64,000 bases of DNA from Sinotaia quadrata (GCA_028829895.1 CM054181.1:106431360-106495359); one strand, 5' to 3'. Shown: positions 20,801-28,751, counted from the stretch's first letter. A program made the numbers and translations. The notes: generated by a model not told the origin, from the sequence alone.

Positions 20801-22203
20801 TGTATCTGTTGCTGTTTCTGTTGCTGAATGTCTGCCAAGAGCTTGGCAAGAGAAGGGCACTGATGCTTGTGTTCCAGAAAGACATTGACATCATTAAACT
20901 GTGATCTGCAAGCCCCACAGATATGAATGTCTAACAGGCCGTCTGTCAGTCGCATTTGGTGAGCTGATAAAGAAAAAATAAGACTATTATTTATTAACAG
21001 TAACTACTAAGTAAGTTTATGAAAAAAACAAGCGTTTAAACAAGAATAAGTAATCCTTGATTTTGTACCAAACTTACTGCCCCTTTCCTATTAAGAGGTA
21101 AATTATATTTAAATCAAAAAAAATGATTAGAAATAATTTTCTGCAAGAACTAATTTAATGAGCTTTCCTGTTGTTTTGAAAATGTAAAGAATTGTGCAGG
21201 CATTTTTTTTTTTACAGGAGTAGCTATTTAATTTCCCACAATTATCATTTCACTATGTCAATTAATTATCATCAGTGAATAATTAGGAATAGTCTTTGTT
21301 ATTCAATGATATTACTTTCAAACATTTTGTCATTTTTCAATATATGGCAGTGATACATGGTGAACAATAAATCTAATGGTTTATTTTTTATCACCCTGAC
21401 TACACTTGTGAACTGAATCATGTGAATGGTTTAATTTTCACTAAGACTACAAGTACAATGGTGCATTAAATATTTGATTTTCATCACCCAGCCCACTACT
21501 GTTGGATATAAATGAGACTGCTTGCTTTCAAACAATTGCTTTTGCTAAGCTGTCAGTCTGATTTCAGCTTCCTTTTAGTTGTTTGCACTCTGCTCTTTGC
21601 TCAAAATACATATGATATTCAAAAGTGTGAACCATTTCATCCATTGCATTTCTTTCCCTATTTCATGTGAAAGAAAAAAAAAAATAGCTAAACCCAGAAT
21701 GTAACAATGGTCTTTTAAAGTTTTATATTATTCTTTATGATATTAATTCCCCTGTATCCATTGCCAGACTAAGGTTAGGAATAGGAAATAAAAACTCTAC
21801 ATATTCTATTATAGCTCATGGGCAAAATTTCTCTTATTGGTTTCCAAGGATAATATTAATAGGTACACATCACATCTTAAAAGGAAAAATGAACTGAATA
21901 TACTACTAACATTAACAACAGTAATATAACTAATTATTGTAGATTTGCACTTAAGTCATAAATTAAATCAAAATTCATGCTGACTACAAAATAATATATT
22001 TTTGCTAAGACAAAAAGATAGACAACTGTAAGTATATCCAAAAGAGTACCTTGGGATTCCATTGATCCAATGAAATCTTTTGAATGTGACTGTTGTGATG
22101 AAATGAAAATGAGTATGTATTAAAACATTCTGTGGACTTTATTATACTTTTTGCTAACACATCAAATTTGTCACATGTGAGTATGCCTGGTCCAAGCTGA
22201 AAG
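589..22203 (-). CDS. ZFP64: ZFP64-like C2H2 zinc-finger transcription factor (spliced, 3' end outside window)
   Basis: Ten exons (given separately) join in frame: coding segments of 13, 252, 1722, 279, 73, 203, 123, 1809, 254 and 201 nt make 4929 nt, or 1643 codons, with no stop. Seen: an N-terminal C2HC finger, a long Gln/Ser-rich segment, ten C2H2 fingers, then a Gln/Ser/Thr-rich tail. Finger order and details match vertebrate ZFP64: finger 1 has C-x4-C, fingers 6 and 9 have H-x4-H, and finger 10 stands apart after a basic linker and reads [14 protein letters not shown]. Known of the family: ZFP64 is a nuclear DNA-binding activator, linked in mammals to KMT2A promoter control and to Notch and TLR signalling. 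Unusual: about 570 residues encoded by exon 3 separate the C2HC finger from the array, much more than in vertebrates. All introns are phase 1 except the fifth (phase 2) and ninth (phase 0). Orthology rests on remembered family sequence, not on a search. Confidence 0.9.
790..3418. other. ZFP64-like intron 9
   Basis: 2.6 kb of AT-rich intron. It contains copy 1 of the dispersed inverted repeat (listed separately). I see no other exon, open frame with coding character, or tandem array. Confidence 0.7.
915..1345 (+). repeat. dispersed repeat, copy 1
   Basis: About 430 nt sharing high similarity with the reverse complement of 9,846-10,290. Long shared blocks include TGATGAGAATCTTAATTTAT, CCACAACATTAAAGACAAAC and GGTGGAAAACTTCTTACCAA. 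Short open frames in the two copies look alike only because the DNA is repeated. No transposase, reverse transcriptase or tRNA-like promoter is visible, so the family is unknown. Confidence 0.8.
3419..3672 (-). CDS. ZFP64: ZFP64-like exon 9 (Gln-rich tail)
   Basis: 254 nt, phase 1 in and phase 0 out. Acceptor ATTTTGGTGCAG|GAGG, donor AATGTACAG|GTTAGT. It opens with a short direct repeat in the protein ([11 protein letters not shown] then GLSTLHLTG) and continues as a Gln/Val-rich segment ([18 protein letters not shown]). There is no finger. Exon length and phases fit exons 8 and 10 exactly. Confidence 0.85.
3673..5754. other. ZFP64-like intron 8, unique part
   Basis: AT-rich intron sequence. 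Apart from the possible SINE at 4,140-4,310 I see no further structure. The donor-proximal part of the intron (5,755-5,977) is a minisatellite listed separately. Confidence 0.6.
4140..4310 (+). mobile_element. possible tRNA-derived SINE fragment
   Basis: The segment has a GC content above the surrounding intron. It contains a Pol III B-box-like string GAGTTCAAGCCC about 55 nt after an A-box-like TTGGCAAAGCAACAACGG. No poly-A tail or target duplication was found. It could equally be a chance match in unique sequence. Confidence 0.3.
5755..5977 (-). repeat. minisatellite derived from exon 8 end plus 5' splice site
   Basis: Five decayed copies of a unit of about 44 nt directly follow the exon 8 donor. 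The unit repeats the last 20 or so nt of exon 8 (CTTCTGGTCAGCTGTCTTTAG on the minus strand is the best copy), the donor GTAAGTG and some intron sequence. Two copies keep TTTAGGTAAG, one has AAGGTAAATG, and two have lost the site. An in-frame stop lies before the second donor. Confidence 0.85.
5978..7786 (-). CDS. ZFP64: ZFP64-like exon 8 (fingers 8-10 and long tail)
   Basis: 1809 nt, phase 1 at both ends. Acceptor TTACATATTTCAG|GC, donor ATCTTTAG|GTAAGTG. Residues 1-60 carry finger 8 ([18 protein letters not shown]), finger 9 ([19 protein letters not shown]-x4-H) and a basic linker ([17 protein letters not shown]), which is AT-hook-like (GRPKG) and probably a nuclear signal. Finger 10 ([18 protein letters not shown]) follows near residue 110. 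The remaining 480 or so residues are low-complexity Ser/Thr/Gln/Val-rich with no known domain. The start of this exon is fixed by phase; upstream codons before the acceptor are intron. Confidence 0.95.
7787..8134. other. ZFP64-like intron 7, acceptor-side part
   Basis: About 350 nt of AT-rich intron between the exon 8 acceptor and the donor-derived minisatellite. No feature seen. Confidence 0.6.
8135..8402 (-). repeat. minisatellite of splice-donor-like units after exon 7
   Basis: Around ten units of 27-30 nt follow the exon 7 donor directly. On the minus strand the unit reads roughly CTGTTAATTTTCAGGTGAGTCACA. Three units keep a perfect CAGGTGAGTCA and others differ by one or two bases. Each good unit has a pyrimidine-rich stretch, CAG, then GTGAGT, which is the juxtaposed acceptor/donor layout of a recursive splice site. 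The true exon donor (CTCAG|GTGAGCC) looks like unit zero of the array. Confidence 0.85.
8403..8525 (-). CDS. ZFP64: ZFP64-like exon 7 (end of finger 6, finger 7)
   Basis: 123 nt, phase 1 at both ends. Acceptor TTCTCTTTGTTTCAG|GG, donor CATACCTCAG|GTGAGC. It encodes [11 protein letters not shown], the helix and H-x4-H of finger 6, then finger 7 ([19 protein letters not shown]-x3-H), matching the finger 6/7 boundary of ZFP64. The acceptor's pyrimidine tract lies inside a 13-bp LINE target duplication (see the LINE entry). Confidence 0.93.
8541..8843 (+). mobile_element. 5'-truncated non-LTR retrotransposon (LINE) 3' end
   Basis: Plus-strand remnant of the C-terminal tail of a LINE endonuclease/reverse-transcriptase ORF. 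At 8,557 the frame reads [20 protein letters not shown], followed by EGRRRGR, WEDNTSE and TGLKLS with three in-frame stops, then in a shifted frame [16 protein letters not shown]-type microsatellite forms the 3' tail. The element is flanked by a perfect 13-bp target duplication GAAACAAAGAGAA (8,528-8,540 and 8,844-8,856). It is dead and heavily 5' truncated. It is antisense to the host gene and lies in intron 6, right against exon 7. Confidence 0.9.
8751..8843 (+). repeat. (GATA)n/(GACA)n microsatellite, LINE 3' tail
   Basis: GATA units followed by GGAC/GACA variants, ending exactly at the right-hand target duplication. This marks it as the retrotransposon's own tail rather than a random microsatellite. 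Confidence 0.85.
8857..9845. other. ZFP64-like intron 6, central part
   Basis: About 1 kb of AT-rich sequence between the LINE and dispersed repeat copy 2. No recognisable feature. A 71-codon minus-strand frame at 9,450-9,665 has no splice signals or domain and is treated as chance. Confidence 0.5.
9846..10290 (-). repeat. dispersed repeat, copy 2 (inverted relative to copy 1)
   Basis: Reverse complement of this stretch aligns along its length with 915-1,345 at roughly 80 percent by eye. The pair is inverted and encloses exons 7, 8 and 9. The right end abuts the 60-66 nt satellite. Confidence 0.8.
10297..10411 (+). repeat. 60-66 nt satellite, left block
   Basis: Two units of the type ATGCAGGAAAACTGGGTGAAAATAAAGTTC... 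continuing to AATGCTCTAATA. They are the same family as 12,765-13,045. The block is broken by the transposon starting at 10,412, in the middle of a unit. Confidence 0.8.
10412..12764. mobile_element. 2.35 kb DNA transposon, probably non-autonomous
   Basis: Ends are CAGACCTGCC at the left and, as reverse complement, CAGACCTTCC at the right, a short terminal inverted repeat. A 6-bp target duplication CTAATA flanks it (10,406-10,411 and 12,765-12,770). Removing the element and one CTAATA restores an uninterrupted satellite unit, so the insertion is proved by its empty site. Subterminal repeats are AACCAGAAGAT (three times at the left) and GCGGGAGATT/GCGGAAGATT at the right. No transposase-sized open frame remains. 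A 50-nt tandem duplication lies at 12,199-12,300. The superfamily is unresolved. Confidence 0.85.
12765..13045 (+). repeat. 60-66 nt satellite, right block
   Basis: About 4.3 units (consensus AATGCAGGAAAATTAAGTC, AAAATAAAG, TTCTAATAATTTA) running to within a few bases of the exon 6 donor (AAGG|GTATAA on the minus strand). The left block continues beyond the transposon at 10,297-10,411. Confidence 0.85.
13046..13248 (-). CDS. ZFP64: ZFP64-like exon 6 (fingers 4, 5 and start of 6)
   Basis: 203 nt, phase 2 in and phase 1 out. Acceptor TTATCTCTCCAG|A, donor ATCAAGG|GTATAA. It encodes finger 4 ([17 protein letters not shown]), finger 5 ([17 protein letters not shown]), a TGEKPF linker and the zinc knuckle of finger 6 ([12 protein letters not shown]). 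The [11 protein letters not shown] and [11 protein letters not shown] strings are near-identical to vertebrate ZFP64. The first Lys codon is split with exon 5. Confidence 0.97.
13249..15071. other. ZFP64-like intron 5
   Basis: 1.8 kb of AT-rich intron. No repeat array, transposon end or exon-like block recognised. An 85-codon plus-strand frame at 13,934-14,191 has no supporting signal. Confidence 0.6.
15072..15144 (-). CDS. ZFP64: ZFP64-like exon 5 (micro-exon within finger 3)
   Basis: 73 nt, phase 1 in and phase 2 out. Acceptor TTTATTTTGCAG|GT, donor CCTTTTAA|GTAAGAC. With one base from exon 4 it reads [18 protein letters not shown] then TDERPFK, completing finger 3 (vertebrate finger 3 has DSSSLNKHLRIH). 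Both flanking codons (Cys and Lys) are restored only by this exon, which proves it despite its size. Confidence 0.97.
15379..15657 (-). CDS. ZFP64: ZFP64-like exon 4 (fingers 1, 2 and start of 3)
   Basis: 279 nt, phase 1 at both ends. Acceptor TTTTTAATTTTCAG|CT, donor CCACAGT|GTAAGTC. After a Ser run of eight it encodes finger 1 ([21 protein letters not shown]-x4-C), linker TGERPY, finger 2 ([17 protein letters not shown]), linker TGEKPF and the first Cys pair of finger 3. The Cys codon is split across the intron to exon 5. Finger 1's unusual C-x4-C agrees with ZFP64. Confidence 0.97.
15658..16996. other. ZFP64-like intron 3
   Basis: 1.3 kb AT-rich intron with a poly-A run near 16,885. No other structure seen. 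Confidence 0.6.
16997..18718 (-). CDS. ZFP64: ZFP64-like exon 3 (long Gln/Ser-rich insert)
   Basis: 1722 nt, phase 1 at both ends, about 574 residues. Acceptor GAAATCTTAAAG|GT, donor CATTTGTCTG|GTAAGAG. No zinc finger. Composition is Gln, Ser, Glu and Leu-rich. A basic patch VERRRRHT and another HLKKKLKL are possible nuclear signals. A Gln/His/Met-rich stretch ([17 protein letters not shown]) could form a coiled coil. The insert lies between the N-terminal C2HC finger and the main finger array, where vertebrate ZFP64 has about 100 residues. Coding status is supported by the 573-codon open frame and by exact phase match on both sides. Confidence 0.93.
18719..20711. other. ZFP64-like intron 2
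   Basis: 2 kb of AT-rich intron. No tandem array, transposon end or additional exon seen. Confidence 0.6.
20712..20963 (-). CDS. ZFP64: ZFP64-like exon 2 (N-terminal C2HC finger, polyQ)
   Basis: 252 nt, phase 1 at both ends. Acceptor TTTTTTCTTTATCAG|CT, donor CACGCAG|GTAGTT. It encodes [20 protein letters not shown] followed by LEHKHQC, a C-x2-C-x12-H-x3-C finger equivalent to the DIHICGIC finger at the start of ZFP64. A Gln-rich stretch follows, partly CAG/CAA repeated ([12 protein letters not shown]), probably length-polymorphic. An internal Met at 20,955 is a second possible start if exon 1 is not used. Confidence 0.95.
22050..22203 (-). CDS. ZFP64: ZFP64-like exon 1: 5'UTR plus start codon
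   Basis: The coding part is only 13 nt (22,062-22,050): ATG GAA TCC CAA G, then donor CCCAAG|GTACTC. Spliced to exon 2 it reads [20 protein letters not shown]. It is the only start found with the phase exon 2 requires. An in-frame TAA lies 60 nt upstream, so the start is the first ATG of its frame. The exon begins after a good acceptor (TTTTTATTTCAG|CTTTCAG, or 7 nt further in), so a noncoding exon probably lies further upstream. The start context is mediocre (T at -3, G at +4). Confidence 0.65.
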
Positions 22204-23801
22204 CTGAAATAAAAAGTCAGATTAATCAATATATATTGTATTTACTGGAAAGTGGGTTAAAACTAGACAGCATGGTGGAAATTAGGAAAGAGACATTTGT
22301 CTGATTTTTTTATTCTAAGTCATAACTATAACAATTAAAGCTTGACAATTAAAATAATGTAATTAGACTTTGAGAGTTAGGATTTCTGAAATAATGATAC
22401 TCAAATGAAGGCAACAACTAAGATTTGAAGCCAATGTTTTTCAGACTTTAAAATGAATAATATTATTTTTAAAAAGTTACTATACTAATTACTATATTAT
22501 TAATATTATTAATGAATAATATAGGAAATAAAAGTTCAATATGCATCATTACAAGGATTTATCAACTCGCAAATCAATGTACATCATTACAAGGATTTAT
22601 AAATTCACAAGTTCAGTGTGATGAACGTATTTAAAATCACAATTATTAATTATTACTATATTATTCGCCCCTTATAATTAAAATAAGAAAGCAACTGTCT
22701 GTAATCAATTGATAACAACAAATAGAATGGACTCTGTTCACAGTAAGAGTAACAGCAATAAATGGTGGTCTTTAAGACTAATACAGCAACGAAATCAAAC
22801 AGTTTTAATCTTTCATACCATTGATGACTGTATGTAATCTAACAAGTTACTAGTTACTAAGTTAGCATTGATAGTTTCGTTACAAGATGCTGGTCGGTAT
22901 ACATGAAACTAATCAATTCAAGTAATTTAAAATAATGATAATACCAGTAATTAGTTTTCTGATTAGACATTAGTAATCCGCCGTCATGAATTGCTTATTT
23001 CACTTCTAGGAACAAACGCACGATCCCGTCTTCGAATGTTTTTACTATATTTCACATTTTCTCAAAAATGTACAGTGGAGTTACGCTAAGAAGGGAAGTA
23101 ATTCCTATACAACTTCCAGGGATCCTTTGTAATGTGTTTCTCTAATTGTTTGTGTTTATTGATTTTCAGAATGTATAGGCTATTTTTCAAACTTAGTCTA
23201 TAATATTATATACTTTATAATGTGTTTGATAAAAAATTATTTTTAATGTTACAATTATTATTTGGTATTTTAGCGTTAGTGTAATATTAACTGATCCCTA
23301 CACTTAAGAGTTCACTATGAGAAAAAGACAAGGAGCTATCTAGGATATACGGAAAGGAGTAAGACACTTCGGAAAATTATTATATGCTGTGACAAAGAGA
23401 GAGAGAGGCCCAGAAATTGTAACAATTTATTTTAATTTTGTTACATTTTCTTTTTGCTTTATGATCAAGACAAAATATTATAATACACCATGTCGTGCCA
23501 TTTTATCAACCTCAGCGACAGTTGCCAACCGCTACTGTTAAATTGTCTTTCCTTTTGCATATTGTAACAACAGCTACTCATGATGTGATTAAGTTTTCTA
23601 ATTGCTACCGTGTTATATCCTAGGTCCTTCCAGGGAACTTGTCTTCCTATTAATCAGAGCCTCCTTTTGTAAACTCTTGGCTCGTTAAACAAACCCCACC
23701 CCTGGCCTCCGCTACTGATTTGTCACTTTGAGAATTGACGTAAGAAGACACCACACACTACTCTGATATTACAATACAGAGACAGTTACAGTGTGACTTT
23801 A
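22204..23801. other. upstream region or 5'UTR intron of the ZFP64-like gene
   Basis: 1.6 kb AT-rich DNA. A 35-nt segment is tandemly duplicated near 22,540-22,615 (CATCATTACAAGGATTTAT twice). A slightly GC-richer block at 22,980-23,110 could be regulatory. No exon found. Confidence 0.5.
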
Positions 23802-23809
23802 CAAGAGAT

Positions 23810-24304
23810 CAGAGGTGTAGTAGAGCGGGAATGGAGGGGGGGGCAACGTCCCTTTTTTTGTATGAAGTGGACGCTTTCCAACCCCCCCCCCTTTTTTTAT
23901 TGTTCAAAACTTCACGTTGGCATAATTTGATCAACGGCCAGCCGCCAGATACTCAGCGGGTGTCATCAGTACATGTACATGGGGATGTCATTTGGCAACT
24001 TCGCTGCTTATTTGTCATGCGACTTCGCTGATATTTATCAAATTACACAGACCTCTAGTAAGTCATGGAATCCAAGAAGTACACCAGCACGTGGCTGCGG
24101 AAACACCACTCTGTAACTGATACTCAAACGCGTGTGGCTTCTTCAACTGAGGACAAAGCAGATGATCCATTATGGCAGTTCTTTTGACCTTTGTGAATTT
24201 GCTTAAAATAAATGTTTATGAATTTCATTTGATCTATAACTCATTCATTTAGTCGAGTTTCTGGTGTCCCCCCCCCCCCTTCTCCTTTTAGGACCATACC
24301 CCTG
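23810..24304. mobile_element. 495-bp hAT-like non-autonomous DNA transposon
   Basis: Perfect 8-bp target duplication CAAGAGAT (23,802-23,809 and 24,305-24,312). Ends are CAGAGGTGTAGT at the left and, as reverse complement, CAGGGGTATGGT at the right, each followed by a long G run. The 8-bp duplication and CAGNGGT-type termini are hAT hallmarks. Near 24,065 a plus-strand ATG opens a 40-codon frame (MESKKYTSTWLRKHH...) ending in a stop, possibly the first codons of a former transposase. Intact ends suggest a fairly recent insertion. Confidence 0.88.
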
Positions 24305-24312
24305 CAAGAGAT

Positions 24313-25643
24313 GGTCACAAAACTCAAGCATTGAATTTGACTGCATTAAATAGAAAAAATAATTTAATAAAATTATTAAAATGGAAGCATTAATAGAATA
24401 AAACAAACAACAAAAATATTTCTAAATATTCTCAAATGAAATCAAAAATAAAAAAGAAGTTGTCAAAAAGTATATACATTCAATAAATCATTCCTTGATA
24501 CAGTGAAGCAAACAAACAATATCCTTAGTAGTAAGTTAAACCCTCAGTTAATTATTAAAACTTAAACTAAAGGTACAAATTATGTATAAACGAGCCACAC
24601 ATGGCTTCAGTGACATAGGACAAACAGGTGATACAGATACAGGCAAGCACAACTGCTACTCTCAACTCTCCACAAACTAACCTTCGATACAGGAATCAAA
24701 ATTTAATTCAGCACTCCACAAACCTTCCAATACAGAAATCAAAATTTATCCCACAACTATCCAGGCTTTGAAAACACAATGACCAAAACTTCAAACAACC
24801 ATCACAGGCAAACAACGCAAACTGCTGACACTCCTCAGTGAAACACAAGACAAGAAACAGAAATCAGGATTCTCAAGAACTCCTGATACATCAACTATCA
24901 GGACTGCAACACCACTATTTCTCCAACAACCACACTTCCACCTGATACAGAAATCAAAGATTTTACAATGATGTCATTCAAACAATGACTACAAGATAAG
25001 AGTGTTTCACTATGTCCTCACTTTTCCAAAGCTATGACACCAGGTCTGCTCGATAGTCCAGAGATGATTTCAAGTCAGACAATTTGTGATCACCTGAATA
25101 TGACTAAATATGCACTTTCTTTGTCGGCCACCTGGCTCCAACATTGTTCACTGCGGACATGAATAAACAATTCTGTTGGGGTTTTTCCCCTTTAGCTGCC
25201 AGCCAGCCCTATTTTGACACTGGTCCTGACCTGACCCGCATCTGACACACACTCGGCACTCTCGCACTCCCACAAAACATGTCAAACAAATGCTACAGCA
25301 CAGTACAGACAAGACAGCCAGCAAATTATGTGCACATACAAAATACCCGCATCTATTTACAGACAAAATCTAATCATAAATGCTATTTCTAAATCTATTT
25401 TTGTTACATACTTCCCCACTGAAAAGATGTATGTTATCCATAACACATCTTCCCACACTTAACAAAAATAATCTAAATCTGTGCCAAACAATATCTAGGT
25501 ACAAATTAACATAGAGTAAATGAAACAAATAATACATTTACCTGTGTCATGCAGCTGAACTGAACAATAACGAATTATTGTAATTTGCAGGATAGTCCAA
25601 CAGTACATAAATTTGCCGCCTCTTAATGCATAGGTCATTCATC
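24313..25643. other. intergenic or intronic sequence with degenerate short repeats
   Basis: The part 24,600-25,000 contains several decayed copies of a unit like ATACAGAAATCAAAATTTA with CTCCACAAACC. A GC-richer part at 25,100-25,340 precedes a stretch TTACATACTTCCCCACTGAA. It may be retroelement noncoding sequence, but no protein match was recognised. Confidence 0.35.
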
Positions 25644-25651
25644 CTTTAGAT

Positions 25652-26215
25652 CAGTGGGTTTTCAACCTTTTTACACCTGCAGCCTGGTGAAAATAGGATA
25701 AATATTTTTTGGACCACTAAGGCAGAAATAAATACCATTATTTATATAGGATTTTGTGCATTAGTTTTTAAATCTAATATAAAATGAAAATCCTATTTTT
25801 ATTTAAAACAATCAGGAAATGAGCAGTAAACATAAAAGCTAATAATAGAATGTCTTGAACATTTGAGAAAGCAATATTTAATTCAAATAAAATTAGTGTG
25901 AAATCTGCTGCTGCTTCTTTGCTAGCATATTTGATAACTGTGGTTTCTGAGAGATGAAGCGTTGCATTGACATCCATTCAGTTTCTCTGTTTGGTTTTTA
26001 TACTGACAGGGCTGAAAAAAGTCTTCTCACACAAATAGGTAGTCGAAAATACAACCAACAATTTAATAGTTCTGTAACTGAGAGATGGATAAATCTTTTC
26101 TCAGTGATATCCAAAACTGAGACAATGATTGCATTTTTATTTTTTTGTTTGGACACCAGAGCGACATCAGAAGACAATCAGGTTTTCTTTTTCGTGAGGA
26201 TTATGTGTGCATGAG
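25652..26215 (-). mobile_element. decayed hAT transposase 3' end with terminal repeat
   Basis: Left end CAGTGGGTTTTCAACCTTTT is the classic hAT (Charlie/ZBED type) terminus. On the minus strand, reading towards it, the DNA encodes STTYLCEKTFFSPVSIKTKQ, then a stop, then MDVNATLHLSETTVIKYASK, the conserved C-terminal dimerisation part of hAT transposases of the SCAND3/ZBED5 kind. Stops and frameshifts make it inactive. The N-terminal half and the other terminus were not found. Confidence 0.8.
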
Positions 26216-26520
26216 TTGACATCTTCAGTTTATTATTATTAATCCAGATTTACTCCCTCCACCACACTCTCTTGTTAACATTTAGATATTTTGTTTCATT
26301 GCATTTTCAAAAGAACAAATACAAATACACCATGTGCTTTGAATTTTCACATAAAATAGTTTTGGAGAGAACTAAAATATAAAATTATAAGAAAATTATT
26401 CTTAGGTTAGATTTGACTTTAAAACAACTTCAATGGTCTCCCTTTTTTTGTTGCACTAAGATCAAGTTACATTTTTTTTACAATGTACACAATAGATTTC
26501 CTCACTAATTGCTTGCGATG

Positions 26521-26640
26521 TCACCTGTTATCTCCCTCAGAGGCTTGCTTATTGTATGCAAAGTCACCTGTTATCTTCCTCAGAGGTTTGTTTATTGTAT
26601 GTGAAGTTGCCTTTTACCTTTCTCAGAGGCTTGTGCCATG
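26521..26640 (+). repeat. 43-nt tandem repeat, about 2.7 copies
   Basis: Unit TCACCTGTTATCTCCCTCAG AGGCTTGCTTATTGTATGCAAAG (43 nt in all). A diverged 1.5-unit relative lies 1.5 kb to the right at 28,010-28,075. Confidence 0.8.
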
Positions 26641-28007
26641 TGTTCATGAAAATAAATGCATAGTATTTGATTTTGGCATCTAGCTAAGAAAGGTGGCTGG
26701 GAAGAAAAAGAATGGGATTCAAAGGGCACTTACATAATTGGCATAGTCCAGTCTGAGGGCCAGCAGCTGTAGTCAGGGAAAATCCATGATCTAATCATAA
26801 ATATTTCTACATTGAGGGGGTGTTTACTAGACCATGATGACTACCGAGAGCGTGGCATTATTCATGATGAATATGTAGGAAGAAGAGGATAGAAGCTCCC
26901 ATCATACGAGCATGGGCAGGGGCAATAGTGTCCAGATGTAGTAAAGTATTACAAGCCTAAACCAAAGCAGAACACTGTCCAGCAAGCCATTATGGAAGGA
27001 AAGTCCATAGAAACTATGAAACAGTTAAAGAGATAGATAGTCAAAATACTTTGGCTAGACTAAAAGATATGAGGAAAGAGATTCAATTTTCCTCCCCCTT
27101 AGAAGAGGTATCTAGAGTTTATCCATTGGCAGAGAGAATGAGTTATTTAAAATTGTACTAATAAATTTTCTTTTGCAGTATAACTTAAAAGTTGTGAACA
27201 CGGGAATATCCTAACTTCACAACTGAAATGTTATGCATATAATAAGTTACTTATGCCACATATTGCAGGGTCTTTTGTCATGATTCTGGACTGAAAGCTG
27301 AAGTAGCTTCAATACATTTTTTCTGCTTTTTCTCACAAAGCTGGATGACTCAAGGAAGATAATCTAGCAATGTGAAAGGTATTATTCTAAACCAGAGTTA
27401 AGACTCATGCCAGGATTCAAATATGTGATTTGAAATTAGTGTCTATCTTTGAGTAGGCAGATGAGACAACAAAGGTCTGAATAGGACTTAATATAATACT
27501 GAAGCCTAACCAAGTTCATACTGAACTCACTTTACTGAGGGCTATTTGTCCAATTGAAGCTCACCTATATCAGAACTCTATTGATTTTATTTCAGAACTA
27601 CTGACCTATTGTGTTATGGAAGTTAGCCAAGACATTAGAAAACATTCTTAAGATTTTTTTCAGTGACATTGAGGACAGCTATTTCTGTGGAATTCATTGG
27701 GCTGCATCCGTCATACGCAATTCAACCTTTTTTTTTTTGTTTAATTTTGTTGTTGTACAATAAAGCTTTTTTTCTTTTTTAACCATCTTGTTGTCAAATT
27801 ATTATCACTTCATTTTTATGTATGACAATTCTGCAATGTTTGTATTGTCTTTGTCCTCTTAAATAATGGTGATAACACCATGTGGGTTCTATTTTCGAGC
27901 CAGCACGAGGTTAGAAATCAGTGTAGTCTGTTTGTGCGTTCTTCGCCACCTCATTCCGTCAATGGGGTGGGTTTTACTGGACATAGAAAAGCACCGGAAG
28001 CCAAACA
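26641..28007. other. no gene recognised
   Basis: 1.4 kb with moderate GC islands but no long frame, transposon end or array. A homopolymer T run lies near 27,729. Nothing supports a gene. Confidence 0.5.
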
Positions 28008-28009
28008 CA

Positions 28010-28075
28010 ACAGCTTGTTTATTATATCCGAAATTACCTGTTGACTTTCTCAAAAGTCTGTTAATTGTTTACAGA
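28010..28075 (+). repeat. diverged relative of the 43-nt repeat
   Basis: GCTTGTTTATTATATCCGAA followed by ATTACCTGTTGACTTTCTCA matches the unit at 26,521. Conceptual translations of the two share ACLLYxKxPVxFLxxL, which reflects DNA homology rather than a protein. Confidence 0.5.
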
Positions 28076-28172
28076 GTCATCAATAATCATATGATCTCAG
28101 GTGTAACACTTGAAGCCCGTATCGTTAATGCATGTTGCATGCGACAGATATGACACACCTAGTCAATGATCA

Positions 28173-28353
28173 CTCGTAATTCTGCATTGATATAGGAGCT
28201 TTGTGTTCATATCACTCACTGTTAAGATCGTCGAGTAATTTTGCATTGATATAGGAGCTTTGTGTTCATATCACTCACTGTTAAGATCGTCGAGTAATTT
28301 TGCATTGATATAGGAGCTTTGTGTTCATATCACTCACTGTTAAGATCGTCGAG
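28173..28353 (+). repeat. 59-nt tandem repeat, about 3 copies
   Basis: Unit GTAATTTTGCATTGATATAG GAGCTTTGTGTTCATATCAC TCACTGTTAAGATCGTCGA, nearly identical between copies, so recent. Confidence 0.9.
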
Positions 28354-28545
28354 TCTGCAGTTAGTCCCTTTATTACGTCTTGTGCACGTGTCTACATTAC
28401 AGTCCCTTTATTACGACTGGGGCACGACGTTTGTATGCAGTGACATCCCTATATTACACCAAGGGCACGTGTCTACAGGGCAATTCCTTTATTACGACAG
28501 GAACACAGTGGCATCTCTTTATTATGACAGGAGCATAGCGGCACT
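28354..28545 (+). repeat. about 37-nt tandem repeat, 5 diverged copies
   Basis: Units around TCCCTTTATTACGACTGGGG CACGTGTCTACA, directly abutting the 59-nt array. It contains several CACGTG E-boxes. Confidence 0.7.
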
Positions 28546-28751
28546 TGGTGAAGAGGTTTGCGTTTTAGGTGTCGGCTGATTTCAATTATTTTTCTTATCA
28601 GGCAAATGTGGGTACAAGCGTCAAGGGAAATAATTATGTTAAAGAAGAGTGACATGGGCCTATTATTGGTTTGGGGTGGAGAATGTGTGAAGGTTAAGAG
28701 TGGTTTGGGGTGAAGTTAACATGTTGTTGCCCGAGCATCAGTCGTTGAGTA

